Assembly: GCF_018446385.1 (NCBI RefSeq)
Contig: NC_056004.1
Location: 26,728,492 to 26,792,491 of the forward strand
From: Zingiber officinale
Taxonomy: Eukaryota > Streptophyta > Magnoliopsida > Zingiberales > Zingiberaceae
Direction of reading: 5' to 3'
DNA length: 64,000 nt
Shown piece after piece: positions 36,639-48,125 of the stretch. Every line of letters begins with the position of its first letter. The stretch's first letter is position 1. The position numbers were made by a program, and so were the translations under genes. Under the pieces are notes generated by a model that ran no database searches, was not told where the DNA came from, and saw nothing but the letters and a program-made list of their open reading frames with translations.

Positions 36639-37913
36639 TCATCCGGCCCGATAGGGCTGGAGGTGGTTTGCGCTCCATGGCCTATCCAGCCACCGTCCAT
36701 CCTCATCCTCCAAGTAGTAGGCTCCCGATCGGAGCTTCTCGACGATTTTGAACGGTCCTGCCCAGGGAGCCTCTAGCTTGCCCACGTCCCCGACCGGTTT
36801 CACTTTCTTCCAGACCAAGTCGTCCACCTGGAATGCTCGAGGAATCACGCGACGGTTGTATTTCTGCTTCATTCTTTGCCTGTAGGCCATCAGCCGAACG
36901 GACGCATTGGCTCACTCCTCGTCGATCAAGTCCAATTCTAGCTGCCTCCGCTCGAAATTTGCCTCGTCGTAGTTCTGGATCCGGACGGACTCTACACCTA
37001 CTTCGACTGGGACAACTGCTTCGCCCCCATACACTAGGTGGAACGGTGTTACTCCCGTTCCCTCCTTAAGGGTCGTGCGGATGACCCATAAGACTCCCGG
37101 CAGCTCGTCCACCCAGCTTCCTCCCATGTGGTCGAGCCGAGCCCGAAGAATTCGGAGAATCTCCCGGTTGGCAACTTCGGCTTGACCATTGCTCTGGGGA
37201 TACGCCACAGACGTGAAGTGTTGCTCAATGCCATATCCTTTGCACCATTCCTTGAGCTGATTTCCGACGAACTGTCTCCCGTTGTCCAACACGAGTCGGC
37301 GCGGAATGCCGAACCGACAGAGAATGTTTTGCCAGATGAATTTCTTGACCATGTGCTCGGTTATCTTGGCCAATGGCTCAGCCTCCACCCACTTGGAGAA
37401 GTAATCTACTGCCACTAATAGAAACTTCCGTTGTCCGGTCGTCATTGGGAAGGGTCCTACGATGTACATGCCCCACTGGTCGAACGGGCAAGACACTGTG
37501 GACGCTTTCATTTCTTCCGTCAGCTTGTGCGAGAAATGATGGTACTTCTGACAGGAAAGACAGGTTGCGACGGTCCGAGCGGCGTCCTCATGTAGCGTTG
37601 GCCAGAAGTATCCGGTCAGCAGGATCTTCCTAGCCAAAGATCGGCCGCCCGGATGACCTCCGCAAGATCCTTGGTGTACCTCCTGGAGAATGTACTCGGC
37701 GTCTTCTGAGCTGACGCATTTTAGCAGCGGTCGGGAGAAAGCCTTTTTATAAAGCTGATCTCTGATGAGAGTGAACTGGCCGACCCTCCTCCTTAGTAGT
37801 TGAGCTTCATCCCGATCGGACGGTGAGGCCCCTGAGCGCAGAAACTCCATGATAGCTGTTCTCCAATCGTTTGGGAATGTGAGGTCTTCCATCCGGTCTA
37901 TATGCGCTACCAA
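36639..37913 (-). pseudogene. Integrase of the Tat element
   Basis: The zinc-binding HHCC region includes HQGSCGGHPGGRSLARK and CLSCQKY. The core follows with the first Asp in VDYFSKWVEAEPL (preceded by GMYIVGPFPM, where the usual Asp has become Tyr), the second in LVLDNGRQFV, and the Glu in SNGQAEVANREI. The C-terminal domain contains VWKKVKPVGDVGKLEAPWAG. It is the terminal part of the polyprotein frame and is interrupted by TGA at 36912-36914. Confidence 0.88.
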
Positions 37914-37988
37914 GGATACCTGTTCGATTGGTTGCTGGATGACAACCGGCGATATTAAGCTTGCGAGCTTGGCTAATTCGTCTGCCGC

Positions 37989-38381
37989 CTAGTTCTCCGC
38001 TCGGGGTATCTTCTGGACCACCACCTCGGCGAAGCTGGTCTTGAGTTTCTCAAAGGCCTCTACGTACAATCTGAGTCTTGCATTGTTTATCTCAAAAGCG
38101 TCCGTGAGTTGCTGAGCGGCAAGCTGGGAATCCGAGTGGATCATGACCTGACTAGCTCCAACATTCCGTGCGGCTTGCAATCCGGCTATGAGGGCTTCAT
38201 ATTCCGCCTCATTATTGGTTGCCCGATAATCTAGCCAGACGGATAAATGCATCCGCTCTCCCTGAGGCGACAGTAGCATGATCCCAATTCCTCTTCCGAG
38301 CTGAGTAGACGATCCGTCTACATATATTTTCCATGTAGCTTCGGGCTTGGGCTTTTGTACTTCGGTCACGAAATCTGCCAA
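37989..38381 (-). pseudogene. RNase H of the Tat element
   Basis: YVDGSSTQLGRGIGIML, NNEAEYEALIAGLQAA and MIHSDSQLAAQQLT give the acidic catalytic residues (Asp, Glu, Asp). Tat elements carry such an additional cellular-type RNase H after the RT-associated one. It ends at a premature TAG (37989-37991), in frame with the following integrase. Confidence 0.88.
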
Positions 38382-38384
38382 GGA

Positions 38385-39665
38385 CTACGCTTTGATCGCC
38401 AAGCGGGGTTGGTATTGGATATCGAATTCGCTAAGCTCCGTTGTCCACTTGATGAGCCGTCCAGATGCTTCAAGGTTCAAGAGTACCCTTGTGAGCGGGC
38501 TATTTGTCATCACAATAATGGTGTGCGCCAAGAAATAAGGACGCAACCTCCGAGCGGCCAGAACCAAGGCGAAAGCCAACTTCTCGAGACCAGTGTAGCG
38601 AGACTCAGCATCCTTTAAGATATGGCTTAAAAAGTACACTGGCTGCTCCTCGCCGCTCGGCCTTACTAATGCTGAGCCCACAGCATGCTCAGTTGAAGAT
38701 AAGTAAATGCGAAGCGGCTCGCCTACGGCTGGTTTCGCTAACACGGGTAAGGAATTCAGGTAGGTCTTCAACTCCTCAAACGCCCGATCGCACTCCTCGT
38801 CCCATTGAAACTTGGTGGCTTTACGGAGAATCTTGAAAAATGGCAAACTCCGATCGGCGGTCTTAGAGATGAACCTTGACAGCGCTGTTATCCAACTAGT
38901 GAGACGCTGTACCTCTCGGAGATTTTGAGGAGGTGGCATGTCCTGCAATGCCTTTATCTTGCTTGGGTTCGCCTCTATGCCCCGCTCGGTCACAATGTAA
39001 CCCAGGAAGCGCCCGCCTTTTGCTCCGAACAGGCACTTCTGAGGGTTAAGTTTGATGCCATACCTTCTCAATGTTTGGAAGGTCTCCTCCATGTCCGTAT
39101 AGAGATCGGTCGCCCGGAAGGACTTGATAAGTATGTCGTCCACGTACACTTCTAGGTTGCGTCCGATCTGCTCCCTGAAGACCTTGTTCATCAGCCGCTG
39201 ATAGGTGGCTCCTGCGTTCTTCAGCCAGAACGACATTACATTGTAGCAGTAGGTGCCGTCCGCCGTGACGAAGCTGACCTTCTCTTGGTCTTCTCGGGCG
39301 AGCGACACTTGATGGTAGCCTTGGTATGCATCCAGCATGCATATCAGCTCGCACTCGGCCGTTGAATCCACCAGTTGATCGATCCGGGGCAGGGGGTAGA
39401 AGTCCTTTGGGCATGCCTTATTCAAATCCCGAAAGTCGATGCAGACTCTCCACTTGTTGCCCGGTTTGGAGACCAGAACCACATTGACAAGCCAACTCGG
39501 GAATTGCACCTCCCTTATGTGGCCGGCCTCTAGAAGTTTTTCGACCTTCGCCTGGATGATTACATTCTGCTCCGCGCTGAAGTCCCTCTTTCTTTGCTTC
39601 ACCGGCCGAGCATCCGGCCGGACGTGAAGTTCATGCTGCGCCATGCTTGGCGAGACCCCATGCAA
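38385..39665 (-). pseudogene. Reverse transcriptase (with connected RNase H) of the Tat element
   Basis: The RT has KWRVCIDFRDLNKACPKDFYP, DAYQGYHQ and the catalytic YVDD at 39135-39146. The RT-connected RNase H region follows (LRIYLSSTEHAVGSALVR and HTIIVMTNSPL). The substrate-binding motif is altered to SFWLKNAGATY. It ends at a TAG (38385). Confidence 0.9.
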
Positions 39666-39698
39666 CTCATGAGTCGACCAAGCGAAGATGTCGTAGTT

Positions 39699-40556
39699 TT
39701 ACCGTAGGCATTTGATCAGCTTCTCCTCCAGATCGGATGCTATGAAGGTGGTGGCCTCCGGTCGGGAAGAGTCAATCTGCACCTCCTCTTTTTCTTCATA
39801 AACCAAAGAAGGAGGTTTCTCGATTATAGTATTTACCTCGACTCTCGGTACTTTCCGAGCGGACTTGGATTCGGCTCGGACCATCTCCACATAGCATCTC
39901 CGAGCCGCCAATTGGTCTCCCCGCACCTCCCCTACTTGATCTTCCACCGGGAACTTAATCTTCTGGCAGAAGGTAAAGACGACCGCCCGGAACTTGTTGA
40001 GCGTCGGTCGTCCCAAAATAACGTTGTATGCAGAAGGAGCATCAACCACGATGAAGGTGGTGGTCCTTGTCCTTCTGAGCGGCTCCTCGCCCAACGAGAT
40101 AACTAGCCGAACTTGGCTGACCGGCAAGACTTCGTTCCCAGTGAACCCGTAGAGGGGGGTCCTCATCGACAAGAGTTCAGCTCGGTTTATTTGTAGTTGG
40201 TCGAAGGCGTTCTTGAATATTATGTTGACCGAGCTGTCTGTGTCAATGAAGATGCGGTGAATAGTATAGTTAGCTATTACCGCTCGGAGGATCAGGGCGT
40301 CATCGTGTGGGACTTCGACTCCTTCGAGGTCCCTGGGCCCGAAGCTGATCTCGGGTCCGCTCGCCTTCTCCTGGCTGCAGCCGATCGCGTGGATCCTTAG
40401 CTGTCTTGCATGTGCCTTCCTGGGTCTGTTGGAATCTCCGTCGGTCGGGCCTCCGGCTATGATGTTGATCTCTCTCCAAGATGCGTTGCCTCTATTTTCC
40501 TCCTCCCGAGCAGAAGGTCGAGGTCGTTCGTGTGATGCCCGATGGTGAGCTCCGAG
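39699..40556 (-). pseudogene. Protease and spacer region of the Tat element
   Basis: The frame is open from just after the gag stop. IFIDTDSSVNIIF (active-site bases 40233-40244) and NVILGRPTLNKFRAV are the conserved ends of a retropepsin domain. The active-site Gly is replaced by Asp (a single G-to-A change explains it), which should abolish activity. Confidence 0.8.
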
Positions 40557-41858
40557 CTACTGACGATGCTGCCGCTCGGGGGATCTCCTTTCTATCCTTT
40601 GAACGGGACTCCGTTGTCGATGTTGTCGGTCTGGTGAAGGCGACCGGCGGCGGTAACTCCTCGGCGTGGGATGAGTGATGGGAGGGAGGCTCCGACAATC
40701 GCGGGTGTTGTGGGTAGCCGACTGATGGAATGAACAAAACATCGGGGTCCATACCTTCCCCCTGGGCTTGGGCCGATCAGCCGCGATTTGCTGGACGGCG
40801 TGCGGCCGAATGTGCTGGTGAGGACGGGCGACTTCGGCTCGAGGTCCTCTGGGGGGCTGGTGGCTGACTGGCTGCTTCCGCTCGGCGGGAGCTGGTCGGT
40901 CTCTCTGGGCTTCTTTTCTTCTAACCGCCTGAGCTTCTTCCACATTGATATATTCATTGGCTTTATGCAGCATGCGGTCGTAGTCCCGAGGCGGCTTCCA
41001 GATGAGTGATCGGAAGAAGTCACCGTCCACGAGCCCTTGCGTGAACGCGTTCATCATCGTCTCCGAGGTGACCGTTGGAATGTCCATGGACACCTGGTTG
41101 AAGCGCTGGATGTACGCTCGGAGCGGCTCCCTCGCGCCTTGCTTGATGGCAAACAGGTTGACGCTTGTCTTCTGGTGGCGCCTGCTGCTTGCAAAATGAT
41201 GGAGGAACGCCGTTCGAAATTCCTTGAAACTTGTGATGGATCCGTCCGGCAGTCTCCGAAACCACCGATGCGCCGATCCCGAAAGCGTGGTGAGGAACAC
41301 TCGGCACTTCACACCATCTGTGTATTGATGCAGAGTGGCGGTGCTGTCGAACTTACCCAGGTGATCATCTGGGTCGGTTGTCCCGTTGTACTCCCCGATC
41401 GCCGGGGGGGGGGGGGGCGCATAATGCTTCAGCAGCGGGTCGCGAAGAATGGCGTCTGAAAACTGCCAGTTGATCCGCTCGGGTGACGAGTCCGTTTGGG
41501 GCGCCTTTCCTTTTCTGACGTCCCGGACGGGTGCTTCGTCCGATGAAGATCCCTTGTCTTGATTAGCTTGCGCTATTTCCGAGGGCGTCTGGAACAGAGC
41601 CCGATGGAAAGGTATCGGGGCGGGCGGTGCCCCCATCTGAGTGCCGGCCGGCCCCTTATTTTGCCCCTATATCGAGAGCTGCTCCTGCCTGTCTTCGGGT
41701 GGGGCTCGGCCCCCCAAGGCTGATGTCGCTTGTTGTGCTGCCCGCTCAGCCTGAGCTTTCTGCTGCTGCTCCACTATCTTTGCTGCTCGCGCTTGGACGA
41801 GTACTTTGAGCTCTTCGGGAGAGAGCGTTACCAGAAGTTGACGTCCAACTTCTTCCAT
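40557..41858 (-). pseudogene. gag: Gag of the Tat element
   Basis: It begins at ATG 41858 (coiled-coil-like N-terminus), has a TAG at 41667, and then the retrotransposon gag core (GEYNGTTDPDDHLGKFD, LSGSAHRWFRRLPDGSI, FAIKQGAREPLRAYIQRFNQ). A knuckle CSFHQSATHNTRDC and an Arg/Ser/Pro-rich tail with SPSPDRQHRQ follow. A run of 14 G on the plus strand (41404-41417) encodes its polyproline stretch. Confidence 0.88.
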
Positions 41859-41882
41859 CTTCTCGACTCGGATTCAGGTGCA

Positions 41883-41900
41883 TTCCCATAGACGGCGCCA
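41883..41900 (-). other. Primer binding site of the Tat element
   Basis: On the minus strand TGGCGCCGTCTATGGGAA starts three bases inside the 5' LTR. The first nine bases suit the 3' end of tRNA-Asp, but the rest does not pair perfectly, so the primer is uncertain. Confidence 0.65.
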
Positions 41901-41903
41901 ATT

Positions 41904-42702
41904 TGATCCTGTCCGAGCGCTGAGTCGACGGATGTTGGGGACATGGCACGCTCCGCTGTCTCCGACTGGTAGTGTAGCTCTCTGACGAACCTGCAAGGAA
42001 GCCGAGCCGGAAGGGGATTCCTGGCGACGGCCCTCCGACGCTCAAGTCAGGCAACGAGAGAGGCAGCGTAATGAGGCTACAGTAAAGATGTGTGCATACC
42101 TTCGTCGACGTCTGGGGGTCCTTATATAGAACCCCGGGGAGGCGCGGGCACACTTCTCTACGCGTGCACGCTTTCCCAATCATACCTTAACAAGCCTCTG
42201 TCAGAAAAGTACCTCTGGCGCCATTCCGCAATCGTCCGAGCATATCCCGGATGTGACGGTGGAAGCTTCCGCCGTATGATCCTGTGTACGGCTCGGCTGC
42301 CAACTCTGCTGCTTGTCGACGACAGGCGTCTCGAGGATGATGTTATCCCCTGTCTCCCTTGTCCTCTTGCGTTCCCTATCTATTCCAGGGCCGAGCGGGT
42401 CGGCCGCTCGGCATGCATATGACTTCTGCATCGGGCATATGCTCGGATGAGACTGCTCCCGCTTGTGTTGCCTTGTGCACCGGCCGAACGGACATTCCGG
42501 TCGGCCCTTGAAACCTTTTCCCTTGAGCATCGACAACCCGACCCCTAGTCGGGTTGTCTACCTTCGGTTCGGGGGATTCATGCCTGTCGGTCAGCCCACT
42601 TCATCCGGTCGGCCGATCTCAGGGTTGAATCTCTTGATCTCTGACCTCCACGTGTCGTTGACCTTCCGCCAATGGGGATCCCCCGTCCTTATCACCGGAT
42701 CA
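41904..42702 (-). repeat. 5' LTR of the Tat element (promoter-bearing)
   Basis: A 799-bp direct repeat of the left LTR. The minus-strand TATA motif CTATATAAG at 42121-42129 is the likely start point for gag-pol transcription. Confidence 0.93.
42121..42129 (-). promoter_or_regulatory. TATA box of the Tat 5' LTR
   Basis: CTATATAAG on the minus strand, conserved at the same place in the other LTR. Confidence 0.6.
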
Positions 42703-42801
42703 ACTAGGAAACAAATAACTATTTTCTAATAATAATTATTCCCTAATAATTAGGAAACAAATAACTATTTACTTATAATAATTATTTTCTAATACGCTCT
42801 C

Positions 42802-42979
42802 TCAAGATGGTGTCCTAGAAATGACACCAATCTTGTTACAAATAGCAAACAACCGAGGTCGAGAAAGCGACTTTGTAAGTGCATCAGTCAACTGATCCTT
42901 AGCAGTAATATGAGTAACTCATAGTTCGGAGGCCTGCACCAGATCACGAACAAAGTGATAGTCAATAGTCAGATGCTTC
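42802..42979 (-). pseudogene. Ty1/copia RNase H C-terminus remnant
   Basis: The minus strand reads KHLTIDYHFVRDLVQASEL, then VTHITAKDQLTDALTKSL, ending VISRTPS and TGA at 42802. This is the typical copia RNase H end. An in-frame stop replaces a residue after ASEL. The upstream part is cut off by the LTR starting at 42980. The Tat element lies just downstream of its stop, at 42702. Confidence 0.88.
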
Positions 42980-43715
42980 TGTTGGTGCAATCGACCTCCA
43001 AGGTTTTAATGTCAGACAAATATGTTTAAGTATACTTAAGTATGTTTAAGTATGGAGCTTGATCAAGGGAAGTCCTAGTTGTATGCTAGGCAAGGGGAGA
43101 AATATCGGTATATCGTGGAAGCCAGGTGGATAGGTCGGGAGGACTTGATCCCTGGGTAGCCGAATACTATGTCTTGGTGAGTAAAGCCAAGTGGAGAAAA
43201 TCCTAGGGGGTGGTAATCTTAGGTCCTGGTGAGTGAAGCCAGGTTGAGAAAACTCTAGGGGGTGGTAACCTTAGGTCCTGGCGAGTGAAGCCAGGTTGAG
43301 AAAATCTTAGGGGGTGGTAACCTTAGGTAACGAGAAGTCTTGGAGGAGTCAACTCCAAGCAAGGTTGATCAGATGGTTTCCGGTCGACCGCGCGCGGTCG
43401 ACTGAACCAGCGGATCTCGGTAAATCTAGGTTTAGGTTTACCATTATTTTCTGTATTATTATTGTTGTTTGCTAATATAATATTGAAGGAAAAGTCTTAG
43501 TGGATCAGGCGATCAGACACTAAGCAGGCAAAAGTCCAAGCAGGTCTGGAGGACCATGTTTGGCAGGTAAGTTGAGGTAAGCAACTGGAGGAGAGACAGT
43601 GAGATCGAGTTCCTGAAGGGAACAATCTAAGGTCGTTGATCCAACTGAAGAAACCGGGTAGATTTCTAAGTTGAGATCAAGACAGTTCTACTGTCTTATA
43701 TTATTACTCATGCAT
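42980..43715 (+). mobile_element. Left part of an LTR (gag-type family), broken by a chromoviral LTR
   Basis: It starts TGTTGGTGCAATCGACCTCC, as at 11031, and contains the repeated 'gtcctggtgagtgaagccag' motif. Compared with the solo LTR at 3186-4788, the sequence stops at CTCATGCAT, exactly where TGTAACGATC begins at 43716. The remainder must lie beyond the window. Confidence 0.8.
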
Positions 43716-44398
43716 TGTAACGATCCCCTCCTTTTTCTCTGGTCTGTAAAAGTGGTCGTTACTTAACTATAAACTTTACTTAACTAGTGTTGCTCACGCT
43801 ATTGATAGTGATACTTAGAACTCTCCATAATTTGCTAAATATTGATTAGGCATGCAGGGAGCATTTCTAATTACTTACAGCATGTGTTTAAGAATACGGC
43901 CAAGAAACATTTAAGTTCGTAAGCGCTATCTAGCTTGAAATGTGCAATCAGGTAGCCGCTAAAACATGAAGGGATGTAAGTAGTTCATCTCAACACTCTA
44001 CTCAAAAGATAAAGAGAGCAACTGAATACCAATCTGCACATGCATGCTACGGCGATACAACTCAAGGAATGAGACTAATGTGTATAGAAATTGGAACGGA
44101 AGAATTCTGTGAACAAAACCATCAATACGAACAGAACCATTTCCAGCAATGCAAAAGAAAAAAAAATTAAACTATATGAGTTTCCTATCACTCTAAAAAA
44201 AATAGAATCTTAATAACTTTTAGTGAAGTGTCCCAAGGCTTCCATTCATCAGCCACCACACACCCATCGCACGTCCCCTTGTCGCCTTCTTTCACTATAG
44301 TTTTCCTTTCCCTTTATCTGCAGTAAGAGGAAATGCAACTATAAGCGGATGCTTAGTAAGCGCTGTCTAACTCACAAAACTCAAGGTGTATATATAAC

Positions 44399-45524
44399 TG
44401 TAGGACCGTTAGTTTCGATAGAGGGGGGGTGAATATCGATTCGAAAATATCGAGTAAAAATACGCAGCGGAAAAGTAAATGAACACAGTTGTTTTTACTT
44501 CGTTCGGAGCCTGTGACGACTCCTACTCGAAGGCCCGTGGTCCTTGACCACTTTCGTTGGGCAATCACTAGCAATTCGAATATAATTACAAGATGAATAC
44601 AGGAAAAGCTAATGAAACAAAGTAATACCGACAAGGAAATTAACTAAAAACCGAAGGAGCACTTTGTCGGAGCTTTGTTGGCGTCGCAGCAGAGCAGCAG
44701 GACCAGCAGTAGAAGAGTTCTCAGATTGATGATTGATTCTGAAGCTCCTGCCTGGGGCTTCTTTTATATGTTGCTCCGGGCGCCTGGATCCCTTTCGGGC
44801 ACCTGGAATGTGACGTAGCTGCTCAAACCGTGATGCTCCATGTGGCGACGACTCGGCTGGATATAATTTGCCTTCCGGGCGCCCGGATCCCCTACGGGCA
44901 CCCGGACCACCTTGTTCCAGAAAACTCCATTTTCCTGCAAAATAAAGTTAGTCCGAGGCAATATATAACCTGCAACATAGATTGTTAGCACATTTTATAA
45001 TAGTATGAATTAGCACAAGTTAGTATGACTTAGATTCCGTCTTTCCGAGACCGGAATCTAGTCACGATCTCGACTTAGATATCCGAAATGGATCTAAGCC
45101 GGATCGACGCCTAATGTTCCCTTCTCGGGAACACGTCCTCGCAGTCACTCCCCTCCAGTGACTTACCTCACTTACCTGCCAGACGTCTTGTCAGCCCGTC
45201 GACCCGTCTGGACTTCTCGCCAAGCGTCCGGTCAGCCCGTCGACCCGCTTGGACTTCTCGCCAAGCGTCCGGTCAGCCCGTCGACCCGCTTGGACTTCTC
45301 GCCAAGCGTCCAGTCAGCCCGTCGACCCGCTTGGACTTCTCGCCAACTATCCGGTCAGCCCGTTGACCTAGCTGGACTTCGTGCCAGACATCCGGTCAGC
45401 CCGTCGACCTGTCTGGACTTCTCCTGCACACTCGATCAAAGTGTCAGACAACAACAAAACTAACTTAACCTATTTGTCATTCATCAAAACCTAGGTTAAA
45501 TCGTTAGTGCTAATCGCACCAACA
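44399..45524 (-). repeat. 3' LTR of the gag-only element
   Basis: TGTAGGACCG...CGCACCAACA, 1126 bp, nearly identical to 52161-53226 except for small indels, one of them in the GGGCGCC repeat zone and one a hairpin-unit copy difference. Confidence 0.92.
45178..45423. repeat. Six 41-bp hairpin repeats (LTR of gag-only element)
   Basis: Units of the same kind as at 33752. The fifth unit has CCAACTA facing TAGCTGG, one pair lost by G-to-A. Confidence 0.9.
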
Positions 45525-45537
45525 ATCTCCCCTTTTT
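45525..45537 (-). other. Polypurine tract of the gag-only element
   Basis: On the minus strand AAAAAGGGGGAGAT ends just at the LTR boundary. Confidence 0.7.
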
Positions 45538-46600
45538 GATAGAATGACAACCTGGTTAAGTTAGTGAAAGAACGCAAAAAACAGGTACATCAGTTTTAAA
45601 GTTAGTTTTAGTGTTTTTTCAATTTGGTTTATCTAACTTAACCGCCTAACCCTCCCCCTTTGGCATTCATAAAAAAAAATAAGGGTAAACAATCATAGTG
45701 TAGAGTTACTGAAAATAATAACACCTAATCTTGAAAAATATCTGAGTTTGGTTCAAAATTCAAGGATAAAAGTACAATTTTTAAATCCAAGAAAAAATCA
45801 AGTTGACTTGGGGGAGACAAGTTGAATTTTGAAAAGTATAAATTTAAAGTTAATCAAGTTTTAACTTTTCAAGCGTGTAAAATTTTTAAACAGGTTTTTC
45901 AACTTTTCAAAAGGTAAATTTTCTTTTCAGGTTTAAGTAAATTAAACAAGGCACAAATTAAACAAGTAAGATTAAATTTGTCAAAATAAATTTTTAAGGC
46001 TAGTTTGATGAAAAATTAAACAAAATTTTTAATTAATTTCTCCCCCTGAACTTGATACGTAAATTTAAACAGCTGTCTAACCAATTAGGTACTAACTAAC
46101 TATCAGAAGATAGTAGCTTTCACTTGGTTAGTCAGATTAAGGTGATTATAAACAGTCAGTGTTTGACTTGACTGATGATCTTAATCTGATTACTGTCTGA
46201 TTTGTATTTAACGTCCAGACTTATACTGATGCACTGAAATAAGCATCTTAAGTCCAGACAGTTGTCCTATGCATCTCACCCCTTTCTATGTTTGTCAAAC
46301 ACAAGCAAGGTAAACCTAAGGTGTTGGTGAGATGCTCAAAAACTAGTCCTATGGGTACATGTTTTCTAAGAATTCAAAACTAGTCTAAGGCCAAAACTGT
46401 TTTTGAAAATCTAAAAATAGAAAGTTTTGAAAACAAACAAGTTTAACTTATAATTTGAAAGAATTATTTTTGAAACCAATTTTGAAATTTAAAATTCCTA
46501 GTCTATCAAGATAGAACATAATCAATGTAAGTCTGAAATATTACTAGATAGAAAAATATTTTACAGGTAGTGTAGCTACAGAAGTGAGTCATAACTAGAT

Positions 46601-47769
46601 CTACTGAGATGATGAAGGGGGTGGTCCAGATCCCAAGGATCGGAGAAGCGCCATCAGCTCAGTGTGTCGGGTATCCCCGGCAGCTCGTAACTCGGCAACC
46701 TCTCGCCGAATGTCTCGATGAAAATCAGAGTTCTCCTGCTGGAGACTCGCCATAGCTCTCTCTAGTCCGGTCATACGGTCGGCTAGAGTGCGGGGAGCGT
46801 GACGTGGTGCTCGAGCTCGGGGCGGTGGTGGAGCCGGTGCGGCTTCCTCTGGAAATAGTGCGAGCATGAACTCGTCCACCTGTGAGTCTGGCTGGTGCTG
46901 TGCCCCCCTCCGCCAAGACATAGTCCCGTCATTTCTATCTATCTGGACACCAGCTAGGGAGAAGTTCTGAGCTGCTATAACATCGAACTTGGTCATATGG
47001 GCAATGTCTCCTCTAGTGACATCAATGTGCAACGAGGACATATAGGCTGTCAGAATGTGACCAAATGGCATATGGACTCGTCTATCAGTCACGAATCCAG
47101 CTGAGTAGATAATGGTGGAGAAGATATGTAGGCTGATGTCAATATCTAACCTATGACTCAGGGCATAGAGTAAGAACGAATGGAATGGGCGCATCACAGC
47201 GATGTCCCGAGTAGTCAGTGGTAAAATGCAAATGACTAAAACCCTATAAAGAGCGTAGTCCTGAACCCGAAGTTCTACTGACCTAAACTGTGTCACAGTG
47301 GGATCTCGCTCTCCCAAAAAAAAATACGAATAAATCGTATCGAGAGTAATATGTGAGTAGGGATCTCCGAATGGTAGATCTCTGGGAGGATAGCACAAAA
47401 AGGAACAAGTAGATGGAAGCAACCCTAAAAACTCTCGAATAGTCGTAGGGGAAAATGTGATATCAGTGCCCGCTGCCCTAGTGGTATAGGTGAGATCGTC
47501 TACTTTCACTAGGTTATTGCAAAATTCGGCACACAAACTTATGTTTATTGAACTGGTACATTCGACAAGGTTCTTTAAGTTATAGTGGTCTATAACTTCT
47601 AAAACGGAGGGACATGACCCTAGCAAGAACGATCTATCTATGCAGCTAGTCCTAATGGCCTTATAAATGGTTGACTCAAACTTAATCCTTAGTTCTTCTG
47701 TGGGAAACCTAGGGTCAGTGGAGGGTCCAGCACCAGTATTTGTTCGTTTCCTACTGTATATATATAAGA
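46601..47769 (-). CDS. Extra ORF of the gag-only element: putative plant transposon protein with C-terminal coiled coil
   Basis: The frame is open from about 47769 to the stop at 46601. The first Met-like context is unclear: the recognisable protein starts around RKRTNTGAGPSTDPRFPTEE, but no ATG lies in frame there, so the true start or a spliced leader is unknown. The body (FLLGSCPSVLEVIDHYNL, TTIREFLGL, HLDISLHIF-like, MPFGHILTAY) resembles the plant 'putative plant transposon protein' domain found in many retroelements. It is followed by a Pro-rich linker (APAPPPPRARAPRHAP) and a coiled coil (LERAMASLQQENSDFHRDIR). About 390 residues stay open, in contrast to the broken gag. Function is unknown. 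Confidence 0.7.
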
Positions 47770-48125
47770 AATATTCTAAGAAAAACTTGAGAAGTCAAAT
47801 TCTAAAAACTTTTAACGAGGGGAAGAGGTTTTACCGAGGAGCCATCGAAAAATACAGATCTGACGACCTCGGTTGAATCGCAGCAGCGTTCACCGCAAGA
47901 AAATTTTGATTTAAAGTACTTTCGCACTGAGGTTCAGAGTGAACCTTGGCAAAAGTGAGAATTGGTGAGGCAAAGGTTGGGGGCGCCTGCTGCCCCTTAT
48001 TTATAGGGGACTCCGGGCGCCCGGATCCCTTCCGGGCGCTCGGGGTTGATTTAGGGCGGGGCGCACGGATCCCCTTCCGAGCGCCCGCCCCTGGTTTTTG
48101 ACCTTTTTTTTTTTTTTTTTTTTTG

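Larger units (their letters stand above)
36639..41858 (-). pseudogene. gag-pol: Tat element gag-pol polyprotein, one frame with six premature stops
   Basis: The ATG at 41858 starts MEEVGRQLL, and the same reading frame runs to the stop at 36639, about 1740 codons. In-frame stops lie at 41667, 40557, 39699, 38385, 37989 and 36912 (lowest coordinate of each). Domains in order: gag with a CX2HX4HX4C knuckle, aspartic protease, RT with YVDD, RNase H and integrase. The protease motif reads DTDSS where DTGSS is expected, and the RT motif is SFWLKNAGATYQ where PFGLKNAGATYQ is usual. There are no frameshifts, so decay has been by base substitution. It cannot make its own proteins. Confidence 0.93.
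30552..42702 (-). mobile_element. Tat-lineage Ty3/gypsy LTR retrotransposon, 12.15 kb, TSD ACTAG
   Basis: Two direct LTRs (30552-31349 and 41904-42702, each about 798 bp, TGATCC...GGATCA) are flanked by a perfect ACTAG duplication (30547-30551, 42703-42707). The primer site beside the right LTR and the purine tract beside the left LTR show that the element reads right to left. Order: LTR, PBS, gag, protease, RT, RNase H, integrase, 64-bp repeats, an extra ORF on the opposite strand, PPT, LTR. An antisense extra ORF between pol and the 3' LTR is described for Tat-lineage elements such as Grande. The LTRs differ at about a dozen of the first 150 positions, so the insertion is not recent. Confidence 0.95.

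Noticed and set aside
41404..41417. Run of 14 G as possible assembly error
   Set aside because: It keeps the gag frame and encodes a proline run common in this gag region, so it need not be an error, although its exact length is uncertain.
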